In this document: positions 21,163-32,670 of the stretch, one piece after another
Layout of the letters: the number at the start of each line of letters is the position of its first letter
Numbering within the stretch: the stretch's first letter is position 1
Position numbers and translations under genes: made by a program
Source: Podospora bellae-mahoneyi
Taxonomy: Eukaryota; Ascomycota; Sordariomycetes; Sordariales; Podosporaceae
Assembly: GCF_035222275.1 (NCBI RefSeq)
Contig: NC_085886.1
Span: 1,860,001 to 1,924,000, forward strand
DNA length: 64,000 nt
Reading direction: 5' to 3'
Notes under the pieces: generated by a model
What the model was told of the DNA's origin: nothing
Databases searched by the model: none
Seen by the model: the letters and a program-made list of their open reading frames with translations, nothing else

Positions 21163-21355
21163 TGCCCTTCCTCCTCCCATCCTGTGTATATAGACTTGTA
21201 TTTTAACATGGAAAATGTACAACACAATCAATTCCCCCCACCCCAACCAGTCCCGAACCAAAGAAAGCAGAGAGTGTTTTGATATAACCCAAACGCCCAA
21301 AAATGCGCACCATGCCCTCGATCATACACATATCATACCTTCCCCCTCCAACCAC

Positions 21356-21692
21356 TTACTCCTGCTGATCCCGTGGTTGCTGCTGCCCCCCCTGCTCCCC
21401 CAACCTCTTCTCCCTAAGATACAACCTCCGAGCCCTCAACCGCTGCAGCTCAGCCTCGATCTCGTCCCTCTCGAGCGGGATCCTGTTTGCGTTCTCGGGC
21501 TTGGGCCAGAACTCGGGGACGGAGAATCTCGAGTCGAGGTTGGTGCCAAAGTAGTACATGATTCCGATGGGGAACATGATGTACATTCCGAACTGGTCAC
21601 TCCCAAGCTCATCAGCGCATATCCTCCCCCACCCTCCGCCTCAAATGGATTGGTTGACTGACCTTGAAGACCTCCAAGTTAAGACCACCCAT
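21356..21692 (-). CDS. PET100: PET100, cytochrome c oxidase assembly factor
   Basis: Exons 21692-21663 (ten codons, MGGLNLEVFK) and 21592-21356 join across a 70-bp intron (GTCAGT donor, CAG acceptor) to an 88-aa protein. The joined sequence runs FKFGMYIMFPIGIMYYFGTN followed by LDSRFSVPEFWP, the Pet100 signature with one membrane-spanning segment and a Trp-Pro motif after it. The C-terminus is charged and Gln-rich. In yeast Pet100 is an inner mitochondrial membrane factor acting late in complex IV assembly. The short first exon hides the true start. Confidence 0.93.
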
Positions 21693-22207
21693 CTTGCCTG
21701 TATTCCTCCCTGTTTGACCGGTGTGCGGTGTTGAATCAGAGAATGTGTGTGTGTGGTGACGGTGACGAAGCTGTCGAAAACTGCACGGACGGCTCGATAA
21801 GCTGATCTGATCTGAGCTTCCCCCAAAATTCTGGAACCTCTCGGCAAGCAAAGAAGTTGTCAACATTGATGTGGGGCACGCATACAATTCGATGCGGCAA
21901 TGTGTGGCCCAAGCTTCCTAGCTGCAAAGCATTGTCCCGAGCTGCCAAGCTCAAACAGCGAAACCCCTGGCTCACAACCAAGAAAGAAACCATCAGGGTG
22001 CCTGACCATCATCACTTCACTCCCATAGTCATCCCCAAGAATTTAATATTGGCCAGAAAATGACCACTCACACATGCCATTAGATCTGATATCATGAGAC
22101 AAAAAAAAAAAACGCTCGAAAATCAAATAACCCCCCTGTGATATAAACCATTACCCAAATTTCCCTCCCAAGTGGTATCTACCCATCCCATCCCATCCCA
22201 TCCCATA
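21693..22207. other. Intergenic region between PET100 and SMP3 stop
   Basis: Holds the PET100 promoter and SMP3 3' end. A run of A near 22102-22112 and a short CCCAT tandem (22184-22205) are the only repeats seen. No gene is supported. Confidence 0.5.
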
Positions 22208-24074
22208 TTAACGCCAACTCCCCCTCCGTTCCGGACAAGTCCTCGTAACCCTCCAAATCCCCAACCCCCTCCTCCCCACCACCCGTTCCAGCGTATTCCA
22301 AACCCCATCCTCCCCAAAATCCAAATCGTCCATATTCAAATGCCTCTTATACCTCCACACCTCCCTAAACCTCAACCCTTCATGCCCCTTATTCTCCAAA
22401 TACCCATCCAGCCAAGTCGCGCTCAGCGGCGCGACCAAGTACGTCCCCTTCTTCTCTTTTAAGTACTCGTTACTCCTCCTGTCCGCCGGCAGGTCGCACG
22501 TAGCCAACTCTGTTAGTTGCGCCAACAACTTATCCCCTGCCAGCCCCATCACATCTTTTGTCGTTAGGACTTCGTTTTTTCCATTCAAGAGCCAGATGGG
22601 GGGGGAATAGGTTTTCCACCATACTGCCTGGGTGGCGTCGGGTTGTTTTGATAAAAATACCTGGGCGGGGATTACTCCACCTTGGTGGTAGGTTCCCATT
22701 AGGGCGCCAAAGATGAAGTTGAAGATGATCCATGATACGGTCCAGATGCGGGTGAGCTTCTCGCTTTTGGGGAGGCGGACCGAGGAGAGGATTAGGGGGA
22801 CCGTGGGGAGGAGGAAGCGGGCTTCTTGGTGTTGGGAGATGGACAACACCACGATTCCAGAAATGGCGGAATATAGGCGAAGGGAGAGCTGGGGCCGGGT
22901 GAAGAGGAGGAGGGCTCCTGGGCCGAGGAGCTGGGGGAGGTTGACCAGGATGTGCTGGTACCAGGGGTGAAGGCCATGTTTGGCTAGATTCTCGGGGTCG
23001 AGGTTGTAGATGAGGTTATTGAGAGGGGTGAGCACCGGGTTGTGGATGAGATCGGACCAGGTGATCGAGTGTGGTGTGTAGAATGCGGTATCGAGAGCGA
23101 TGGCTAGGCCGGTGGTGAAGAGTCCGGCGGTGACGATCGCGAGGAAAGAAAGAGGGCTGTTTCATGTTAGTTATGGTCTTGAAGCTGAGAGAAAGAACAG
23201 GGGGCCTGTACTTCTTGAAGTAGTAGGGCAACAGCCGAAGCCCGGGTATCAATAAAAACGCTGGAAAGGTAATACGATTAAACACGCCAAAAACGGCAAC
23301 AACTCCAAGGACCGTCGAGGCTAGAACGGTGCTCTCCTGCTATTGACTCCAGTCAGCATCTCGTATATTCTCGGCATTCGCGGGGGTGTTGCTTACTGGG
23401 CTCCCAACAATGCGCTCGATGAGCACCAAGCACCATGCGACAACCAACGACTCGATGGAATTCGAAAAGGTATGGGTCTGGTATGTCCACGTCACGTACG
23501 ATGACGCAACCAAGAGAACAGCAAGTCGTCTATGCCGGGGCGACCGGATCAACTCGTAGACTGCCCAATCCTCCAAAACGAACCCCACCACAAACATCAA
23601 GACCCGCAGGGTCCAAAAGACAGCGATGGGTGGTATCTCGCCGTCGTTACCGTTTCCGATCCATAACCACCTCAAAAGAAGCATTGGTAACCCGTAGACC
23701 GGCCATAATGGGAAGACGCTTCGGATCGGGTTCTCGCTCGTAAACTCCCAGGTGTGTCGGACTGGGTATTTGAAGATTTGCCCTGTTGGGTAGCCCTGTT
23801 AGAACCCTATTCCCACACTAGTCCAACGCTTGTGTTTTTGAAAGCCAAAATCCGTTGCGTAGACCATATCTCAGCGCGATGTGATCCCACGCTCGATATG
23901 CGCTGTGAAAAGGCTGGCTGACCCAGCCGTCCCGTCCTCCCCTAAAAAAAGTATCTGTGACGTACCAGCGATAACCTCGGGGCCTTGGAAGTTCTCGTCC
24001 GGATGGAGATAGCTTGGTGATAGGGCAAACCAAAGCCGGACGAGAACCAGAAAGAGATACGTTCTCCGCCACAT
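22208..24074 (-). CDS. SMP3: GPI mannosyltransferase 4 (SMP3/PIG-Z type)
   Basis: Four exons, 24074-23966, 23782-23397, 23339-23212 and 23156-22208, give 523 aa; introns are 183, 57 and 55 bp. The acceptor of intron 2 may lie three bases further on. The first lumenal loop carries [14 protein letters not shown] (about residues 24-37), the acidic GT22-family signature in its SMP3-like form. A second family motif, HQEARFL, is at about 317-323. Multiple hydrophobic segments (for example around [17 protein letters not shown]) indicate a polytopic ER protein. The enzyme adds the fourth mannose to GPI precursors using dolichol-phosphate mannose. GT22 membership is secure; the SMP3 assignment rests on the motif and is slightly less sure. 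Confidence 0.88.
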
Positions 24075-25727
24075 ATTAATTTCGCGATCTTGTTATTCTT
24101 GCGCCAGCGAGGATGAGTGGTGGTGGTGTTGTCGCAAGGCCGAAGCATCCGATCTCTAGGGTTGGGCGCAAAGGTTGGAGTAATAGTTTCGCTGTTGTCT
24201 ATTGTCGAGCATCACCGGGCACGAGGGGATTTTGAGGTTAAATGGAAGAGGGAGCAAGGTCATGATCATTAAACATACACCAAAATAAAAATAATAAGGA
24301 CGGGAAGGATGGGTACGATATGGAGCCAGACTTACTGCTCGGAGGGGAGAGCATCATGCGAAAGACAGGGTGTTTATTCAGATCCCTGCCCATCGAGCTG
24401 GGCTACGCGCTTGGCATCTGGAGTGATAGAGCTGTTTTTGGGTCCGCCAATCCCGTCAGGGGCGCAGATGACAAGGGGTCACGGCTGCCAGTGAGCTTCT
24501 GGATGCTTTTTATTCCAGCCTTGGAATTTGCTAGTGCGGGACAATAACAACACCCCGCCGAGGATTTATTACAAGGTCGTCATTCATCATGCCCTCTTCA
24601 TGACTCTGAGTATTTTCAGAAGACTTTTGGATGTCATGATACAACTAAAAGGACTTTTAATGGGACCAGTTCACAGCTGCTCTGAAAGTGGAGTGAGATG
24701 CTTAGTGAGATGTTCGTTTTATGATGTGCCGCGCTAACTACACCCAAATGGCTGGATTTCACCACATCGCACCATTCCATTTCCGTCTGCCGTCTGCACT
24801 GAAGCTTATTGCATCTCCCCGACGCAACTGGTTTTTGCTGCACTTTCCCAGCCTGCTGTGTACTGGGAACGGCTGCAAACACGGAGAATGAACGAGGCTA
24901 CAGCTTGCACGCCGCGAGATGACCTGCATGGTTGTTTGAGCAGCCACAAGATGATGTGAGAGGCTGTCTAAAGAAGGCTGGCTGCGCCTACATCATCTCT
25001 CCGTTCCTGGTATTCACCGTTCACCGCAGTGTAAACATCTGAGTACGATTAGAGATCCCCAGATTTTGATAACGGAGCGGGGTGAATCGTGTTTGCTTAA
25101 GGACCCCACCAAATTTTAAGATTTGCTGTATGGCTAACTCTTGGGTGCATGTGAGAAGTGAAGATATCTTAGCAGAGTTCATCACCAGACTCCAGAGAGA
25201 GAGCAACACGAGAGAAATTTGAGCCTCTTGCTTTTGCCTGGCATTGGTAGGCAGCGCCCCGCCACAGCAGGCACCAACGATGTTTCTTTCAAGAAGGCCG
25301 ATGAAAGAAGCCACTTGGTGGACCGTGCGCACTACTTTCTCCACAAGAGGCACCCAGTGTCCCTTAACCTTCCTGCCTGTCGACCTTACCTTCTCCTTCA
25401 CTCCCCAGATCCGTTTGCTCTCCTATTCACTTTCCCACAAACCTATTGAAGTTTGCGATACGAACTCTCGACAAACCAAACCATACAGATAAGGTATTTA
25501 TTCCACGCTCTCTTGCCTCTTCTTCCTGCTGCGTTCCCCTCCCAATCTTTCTGCCATCAAGACCCCGCCAATAAACCAACCCTCACCAACGCTTCTGCAG
25601 CATCACTCGCCTTCTATTATAGACAGCTCCTTTCCCCCAAGTCTTTTCTTACTCAGTACGCTTTCAGCATCGTGTCGTCCGCAGTTCTACAACCAACCGT
25701 TTCTAACTCTGCTTCTCCAGCAACAAA
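24075..25727. other. Long intergenic region upstream of SKP1
   Basis: About 1.65 kb between divergent SMP3 and SKP1 starts. The last 250 bp before SKP1 are strongly CT-rich, likely leader or core promoter. Short frames on both strands overlap and none has protein-like composition. Confidence 0.5.
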
Positions 25728-26359
25728 ATGGCCGATTCTTCCAGCACCACCAAGATCGTGCTCGAGTCCAACGAGGGCGCCAGGATCGATGTTGGTAAGT
25801 GATCCGACATGCAGTACTCTTTTCTTTTTGTTCTTCTTCCGCTGACCACATCAATTTAGAGCGCATCGTCGCCGAACGGTCGGTTCTCATCAAGAACTTG
25901 ATTGACGATCTCGGAGAGGAGGCTGTTTTGGCTGAGCCGATCCCCATCCCAAATGTCAATACTGCCGTGCTCAAAAAGGTCATCGACTGGTGCAAGTACC
26001 ACAAGAATGACGCTGCTCAATCCGCAGACGATGACAACGATAATCGCAAGAAGACCACCGACATCGACGAGTGGGACCAGAAGTTCATGCAGGTGGACCA
26101 AGAGATGTTGTTCGAGATCATTTTGGTATGAATCACTGGTCTTGGGTGGTTTTCCAGTAACAAAAAGCTAACACGGAAACAGGCTGCCAACTATCTCGAC
26201 ATTAAGCAACTCCTGGACGTTGGTTGCAAGACTGTCGCCAACATGATTAAAGGCAAGTCGCCAGAAGAGATCCGCAAGACATTCAACATTACAAATGACT
26301 TCACCCCCGAGGAAGAGGAACAAATCCGCCGCGAGAACGAGTGGGCTGAGGATCGTTAA
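25728..26359 (+). CDS. SKP1: SKP1, SCF ubiquitin ligase adaptor
   Basis: Exons 25728-25794, 25860-26125 and 26183-26359 give 169 aa; introns of 65 and 57 bp have GTAAGT and GTATGA donors. The N-terminal BTB/POZ-like fold ([20 protein letters not shown]) is followed by [12 protein letters not shown], an acidic loop, and [20 protein letters not shown]. The C-terminal F-box-binding helices include [33 protein letters not shown] and the terminal EENEWAE-type segment (here [10 protein letters not shown]). Skp1 bridges cullin 1 and F-box proteins in SCF ligases. This is a near-canonical copy. Confidence 0.97.
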
Positions 26360-28321
26360 TCGGAAACGAGCGACGCTTTGGCCATCAAGCCATGACAGCG
26401 AAGATGGAGGCCCCAATCATCATGATCACGAGTACGCCTCTGACTGGGTTTCTATAGCGGCAGTGGTGAATGGCATACTGGTCTGTTTTAAATCGTTGGG
26501 CCTGAGTTTATTTATCAATTAGCATTGATTCTGGCGTTACGGACTTTTTTTCCTTTGACGTAACAACTTTTAAAACCAACTATCTATATTTGGGTGGGAG
26601 GATGGGGCAATTGGGAGAGAATAGTGGCTGATGAATACATGATGCTCTCGGATATCATACCCAACACTTGTGGTAAATGCTCTTTTTTTGGTGACCAAAT
26701 GCAGTGAACAGACTTTGTGAGCCGTGGCGTTTGACTTGTTTCCTTAAGGGACAAAGCCCTCGCTGTTCTCCATGTGGCATTCATTGTGTGTGGCTCCATT
26801 GTCTGTCCGGACACGGAACCTTTGGCGCCTTCTGGGCCCCTAAGTTAAGACAATGGCTGGTGGCTCAAAGTCAGAGCGCAGTCGCGCCATCTAATAAACC
26901 CCTTGTGACGAGCATTTGCCGTAAACTGTGATCGCCTGGCTTGACAGTGGCGCCAGATTTGGCAACGAGGGCGATGAAAAAGTTTGAGAGGAGGCGCTTG
27001 TTGAGGGTGACGCGATCGGTGAGTGCGTCATCTGCCAGCTTGCGCTATCAAACTCACTCACTTTCGCTCCACCTAGATACCTATTACGTCTGCCTGTTGC
27101 AGCCAGGTGTTGCTTTATTGAAGGCAAAACAAGGCGATATTAAGAAATCCCAATGTCCAAACTCAATAGGTTGATCATGTCCAAATCCAACAGGTGATCA
27201 ATTCGCTTGTAGTCGTGAGGATAGATGAGATTAGCCTTGCCCTGCGTGTGGTTGGATACCTTGAAGGGTAAAAGATGACTTTAATGTTAATGATATCTTC
27301 CTAGGTACCTGGGTGCTCGCTTATACATTCAGTTCACTGCAAAATACATCTACGGGGACTGGGGGAGATATCGTGAGGAAGCAAAAGCCCATGAATGGAA
27401 GGAAAAACTCCCTGCAAGATATCTCCCTAGCTCACGCCCAATCACTCCAGTTAATAAACAGAAGATGAAAGGCCTACTCTGGATCTCGGAACGGTCTGGA
27501 TTACGTAGCTTCAATGCCGGAAGTTATCTTGTCCAAGGCGTCCGTAAGAGCTTACATTGATGAGACGGTTAGTAGTAGGTATGGAGGCCGTTGAAGATTG
27601 AAAGCTTGCAGCGTGGACAATGACTTCACTCCTCAAAGAATGCCGGAATGTCATGAACAAACGGAGCCCTGTTGGGCACTACGTCGACAACCATCACATA
27701 CACGATACCACGGCCAAGCCTCATCATCAAGCAATCATGCCGCCGTTTTCTCTCTTGCACTCATCAGTCCAGTTCTCCCCAATGGTGACCCTAGAAAGAA
27801 TACCAATGGGAGACAAATACTCCGTTTGAAATATCTCAAAGTTCGGCAGGAGAGAAAAAACCCGAGACCCTTTCATTTAGATACCAAAGCCGCAAATTAA
27901 TACGCCCAATGAGAACCTGCCTGCCGTTTTTGCTTGCCCGCATGCCAGAACTAAATGCACCATAACCCTTTTTCCTTTCCCCATCGCCTATGATGCCTCA
28001 GTCCGTTCCCACTTCGATTCGTTCATTGATATGTTTGAAATTCCTGGTCCACACCAAGACAAAAAATCAAGCATGGCGCATTTGGTCGGAATTGTTGACA
28101 GTAGTGCCGTTACTCATGCAACGGACGCCCAAATGGCATATGCATTGCAGCCGAAAGAGTTAGAGAAAACATCGGGGCCTCGTTTCGTCTGGTCTTGGTT
28201 GAACTGTTCGCGGGAGGGGAGAAGCGAGCAAGCAAAAAAAGGGCTGGTGAACCGAGTCTTGCTTGTGGATGTATCTTGAGGGTCGAATGAGGAGCAGAGG
28301 CGAGGTTGAGAAAAAGTGCAT
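26360..28321. other. Long intergenic region between SKP1 and eL39
   Basis: About 2 kb between the SKP1 stop and the eL39 stop. It has presumed 3' untranslated regions at both ends. A short imperfect direct repeat with TGTCCAAA and a following TGATCA lies at about 27153-27200. No coding or RNA gene could be supported. Confidence 0.5.
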
Positions 28322-28767
28322 TTAGAGGCCGAGGCGGGTCTTGCGCCAATGTCTCCGCTTGGCGTTGTATCTGTGGTTGACGGGTCAGCAAAAAGAGGTT
28401 CGGTCGGTTCGTGATCAAGCCGATCCTTCTCCTCTGGTCGTTCAAGAGAAGGAAAGATGGCCATGTTCGTCGGTCGGGGATCGTACCTGATGGTGTTACC
28501 AGTGCGGAGGCGAATCCATTGGGGAATGGGACGGTTCTGCTTCTGGGCCTTAGCAAGCTTCTGCTTGGTCCGGAAAGTCTTGTGGCTCTGTTGAAAACAT
28601 CGAGGTCAGCATCTGGCTGCGTCACGATACTCGCTGCCGTCGAGTGCCCCTCTCCAATTTCGACCTCTGAGATTTCTGCATGACTGACGCGAGGGAGGCC
28701 GAAATTGGGGTCGGGAAAATCGGAATCGACGAGAAATTCAGCTTGGACAGTCGTTACATACCGGCAT
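28322..28767 (-). CDS. RPL39: 60S ribosomal protein eL39
   Basis: Three tiny exons, 28767-28762 (Met-Pro), 28587-28487 and 28370-28322, join to exactly 51 aa, the canonical eL39 length. The joined protein starts [20 protein letters not shown] and ends with [11 protein letters not shown], both diagnostic. Introns are 174 and 116 bp with GTATGT and GTACGA donors. eL39 sits in the peptide exit tunnel of the large ribosomal subunit. The six-base first coding exon means the gene is easily missed by ORF searches. It is divergent from ARL1. Confidence 0.96.
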
Positions 28768-29388
28768 TTTGACGGTGGTTGTCGGGATAACCGAGTGGTG
28801 TCAATTTCGCGATGCTTCGTCAAGGTGGGTTGGAATCCGAATATTTGGTGTGGGCTTTAGAAAATGCGCACAAGCTAGGGCCGGTTGTTGTGGCTGGTGA
28901 CTCCATCACGTGCCGGCAGAAAAGTGGCTCGTGGGAGCGGTCAATTGTGGCTTGAAAACCTTACCGGGGTTTCAAGCTTTTTGACCCTGTCGGCTTTGTC
29001 TGCCAATCAAGCAGGGCAGTGACCGTGCACCCGCGATTCACTTGATAGGGGGAGCCATACAGATAGCCCGACCAGAAGCGGCCTCTTTCATGAACGGGAC
29101 CAAAGTTGCATGAACCTGCGAGACCGAAATTTCTTGACACCTTTACTCTGAGATAGGGGGCAACTGGGAATTCCATACTCAAGCGATTCGGTCATTCCAC
29201 CTCCCGATATCCTCTCCCACACAGCAGGCGCCGTCATCCCCTCTCGGGCCAGATTCGCATCGTCATCCGCTCCGGATCTTCCTTGTCGGTGGATTCGGTC
29301 CGCGATACATCCTCCTGTCAAACTTCGACGAACCCCATACCCAACCACAAATCACGCGCCGGAACTTCCGGGCGACAGCAGGGCGAAG
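28768..29388. promoter_or_regulatory. Divergent promoter region of eL39 and ARL1
   Basis: 621 bp separate the two start codons. The region must contain both promoters. CT-rich stretches precede each gene, but no specific site can be named. Confidence 0.45.
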
Positions 29389-30127
29389 ATGGGGCAAACC
29401 ATGTCATGGCTCGGTTCCTTGTCCAGCTTCTTTTCGTCAAAGAAGGAAATCCGGATTCTGATTCTCGGACTGGTTCGCCTTCCCGACCCCTGATCCGTTT
29501 CAATGCGCACGCGATACTGACGGCCGCGCTTCCAGGACAACGCCGGCAAAACCACACTTCTCTACAGACTCAAGGTGCGCTTTTCTCCATTCTCGACACA
29601 GGAGGAGTTTTAGTCTAACAAAGACTTGCAGATCGGCGAGGTAGTAACAACGATACCAACGATCGGGTTCAACGTAGAGTCCGTCACATACAACAACCTC
29701 AACTTCAACGTGTGGGATCTTGGTGGACAGACTAGCATCAGGCCATACTGGAGATGCTACTATGCCAACACGGCAGCGGTCATCTTCGTGGTGGACTCGA
29801 CCGATATCGAGCGGTTGCAGACAGCGGCGGATGAGTTGGCGGCCATGCTGAACGAGGATGAGCTGAAGGATGCCGCACTGTTGGTATTTGCCAACAAGCA
29901 GGATCAACCGGGTGCGAAGGGTGCGGCGGACATCTCTCAGGCGCTCAGGCTTGGCGAGCTGAGGGACAGAAACTGGAGCATCGTCCCTTGCAGTGCCGTT
30001 GATGGCTCTGGTGTGGAAGAGGGAATGAACTGGCTGTCGGTAAGTTTTTAGACATGGTGATCCCTGTTTGACATCACATACACCGGCATGCTAACAAGAA
30101 CCACAGCAAACTGTAGCACAGGATTAG
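29389..30127 (+). CDS. ARL1: ARL1 small GTPase
   Basis: Exons 29389-29472, 29536-29574, 29632-30039 and 30107-30127 give 183 aa; introns are 63, 57 and 67 bp. MGQ at the N-terminus supplies a myristoylation Gly2. The P-loop GLDNAGKT (27-34) is completed only after intron 1 is removed. Switch I contains PTIGFN with Thr51, switch II WDLGGQ (69-74), and base recognition uses NKQD (129-132) and CSA (161-163). These, plus [13 protein letters not shown], match the Arl1 branch of Arf-like GTPases. Yeast Arl1 recruits GRIP-domain golgins at the trans-Golgi. The last coding exon is only seven codons with stop. Confidence 0.95.
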
Positions 30128-32670
30128 AGTGCTGGTTGTTTGGCGCACAGCAGATATGAGAAAGGGGGGGGCTTTTGTACAACAAACACATGAGCATGCC
30201 CGCGATTTACGAATTTGTCGAAAGCAGACTTGGGTATGTACAACCACGCGCGCACACACACACACGTACGGCGGAGAGCGGCGACTCGGGAGTTTTCTTG
30301 GGGGGGGGGGCGGACGATGGCACGTTTAGCCCACAAGGGCCCGTGTGGATGGATGACATACTATGCGATAGGCGCAGGGCTGCATACGACAGGGGCGCCG
30401 TGGGCGGTAGGAGGTTTTTGGCACGTATACAGGAACTTACACCATTTAATAACATACAACCCTGTGGTGGGGTTTAATATTCTCGGGTTGACATCACAGT
30501 CATGTGTTGGTTCGCGAAGTGAAGGTCTTGATCAACCGCAAATTTCTCGAGTTGGCTGTCCATGGTTGGCTTGGGACTTGGATTCAGGGGTCCTTAAGGT
30601 CTGTGGGTTGCTTCTTCAACATACATGCACATTGGCTAAACCCGGTGGTATTGCGTCTATAGCATTTGGACCCTTTCCTCTCGAGACACTCGCGGTAGGC
30701 CAAATCATTGTTGTCTATATCCAAGTAAGAAGGGCGTGTCCTAACTTTCTCCTGGACGGCCCTTGTTTCCACATCCCCCTCCCCCCCTGGTAAATATGCC
30801 TCCCGATTTCTGATAGATGGCCGTAAACACACCTTAGTTGGCCTCTTTTCGTGGGCTGGTTGATGTGTAAGTCTGCAGCTTTTGTGGGTCGAATTTGTGT
30901 CTAGGACTGGCTGTTGTTGGGGTAGCGTTGAGTATATCGGCTCTGGACAGTGGTATGGGCTGCCGGATGACGGAAAACCTCATTCCACATAATTCCACCC
31001 TCGGGAGGTTGATGCCATCGGTATGGAGAATGATATGATGATCGATGATCTAATGCCTAGGTATCAATCTTGGATCCTTCGGCAGCGGGGGCCCTAGGAC
31101 ACAGCAGAAGTCGAAGATGTCACTGTTTTGTTTTGTCAGCCGTTTTGTTTACAGATATGTCTTTTCTCTCAGTAAAGTGGGACCATACTAGTAAGTTTCG
31201 CAGCATTTGTCGCAGCAGCTCTGCTCTCTTCGGGGCTCAATGTAACCCGGAACGGTTAGGACCATTGGTTCAATGGGGCGCTGAGGTTGGGGTGTTAGTT
31301 TGGGGTTGGACAGAGGAAGGGGAGACCTACAGGCTGCCGGGAAGTGACATTATGAACACCAGAGATTGAGGTAACATTTTGCACGCTGGAGGGGGTCCGA
31401 CTAGAGCTTATGATGAACCCGGTAGCGGTATTAGGGGCGTAGGACACTCTGGGGTTGATGATTGGGTTGGCTAGACGGACGGGAGGGGGGGAGGTGGAGG
31501 GTTCTGGAGGGACTGTGAGGTGGCAGGAGTTGCTGGGCTTTCTCTGACTGGCAAGGCCAGGAGTGGTGGGATTGGTGGAAGACATGATTTTCTGTTGATG
31601 GTTTAGGGGCCGGTTTGGTATGAGATGGGTGTAGAATGATTTGAGAGGGGGCAAGTATGCAAGAGGCAACGTATCCATGCCAGAATGAAAGATATATCTG
31701 TCGAGATGAGGCTCACCGGCGTGTCCCGTGAAAGGGGCGCCGGCAAGGGGGCAGCCCAGATTCGCTGCTCACGGTGCTGCTGGAGTGGCTGCAGAGGGTG
31801 TGTGAATTCTCTGCTATAAGCGGCACAGGATGGAAACTGACACTGCTAGTATACTCACCCTGCAAAGATATGGTGGGTGTTGTCTTCTTTGGAGCAAAGT
31901 GAACAGAGAGTATGGTGCCATCTTGTGTGTTCATCACGGAAATCCAAAGCGAAAAAACACAGCAACAGTTCAATGCACGCATTTATGTAGCTAGGAGTTA
32001 CGGGAGAGGTCTAAATGGTCTGTTCCATTTTGGGATCGACTAGGTATGCAAGCCTACTGTCTTGTCATGTGAGGGCTCATTGTGTCCAAAGAGAACATGT
32101 GTCGTTCCTAGCTCCTCCTTGTTTTAAACACTCCATGGCTTGGGACCTATGGTTGTTTTGAGTGCGCGGCGAATGAATAGAAATGAGGCTGATGGTGCGG
32201 TATATTCCCGTTGTTGGAGTGAGGGCAAAATGAATGGGAGTAGGTGACACTTCTCCTTTGACTTGTTCATGGAACCATTGACCGGAAGAAGCTATTCTGA
32301 AATATTATATAGAGGAATAAGAACAGGTTACTCCCTTTGCTGAGAAAGTCGCAAAATGTACAATGTCTCCAGCTAAATCTGAAGCCCAAATAGGAAAGAA
32401 GTGCTGGTATTGTTGAAATATCCCCGATAAGCTGATAAGCTCACCTCCGATAGCGGATATCGGTCTATCCAGCTGAAATCAGCCCCGCGCTCTCCTCTGC
32501 TACATGCATGTGGGTCTTGGGTCTGAACGATCGCTGCCCCGCCATGACTGACTGGGGTTGTGAGTCAAATCAACTTTCTTGGTGTGGGTGGCCATTGCTG
32601 TAGTTGAAGATATTCCTGTCGTCCACCACCTACGCCAAAAAAACTCCCAATTGCACACCAGAACAGCATT
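30128..32670. other. Long intergenic region with simple repeats
   Basis: About 2.5 kb. It contains a CG/CA dinucleotide tract at about 30246-30265, a G run at about 30300-30311, and one weak ORF on the minus strand listed separately. Several short overlapping frames on both strands carry no convincing protein signal. Confidence 0.5.
31295..31585 (-). CDS. Possible small Ser/Thr/Pro-rich protein
   Basis: An open frame of 96 codons from ATG at 31585 (an in-frame ATG at 31678 would add 31 residues). Composition is rich in Ser, Thr, Pro and Asn, with the stretch NPRVSYAPNTATGFIISSSR in the middle. I do not recognise a family, and no signal peptide or membrane segment is seen. It might be an exon of a larger gene or a chance frame. 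Confidence 0.3.
   Translation of the reverse strand: MSSTNPTTPGLASQRKPSNSCHLTVPPEPSTSPPPVRLANPIINPRVSYAPNTATGFIISSSRTPSSVQNVTSISGVHNVTSRQPVGLPFLCPTPN

Noticed and set aside
30175-30793. Frames downstream of ARL1
   Set aside because: They run through CA and G simple repeats and are not protein-like.
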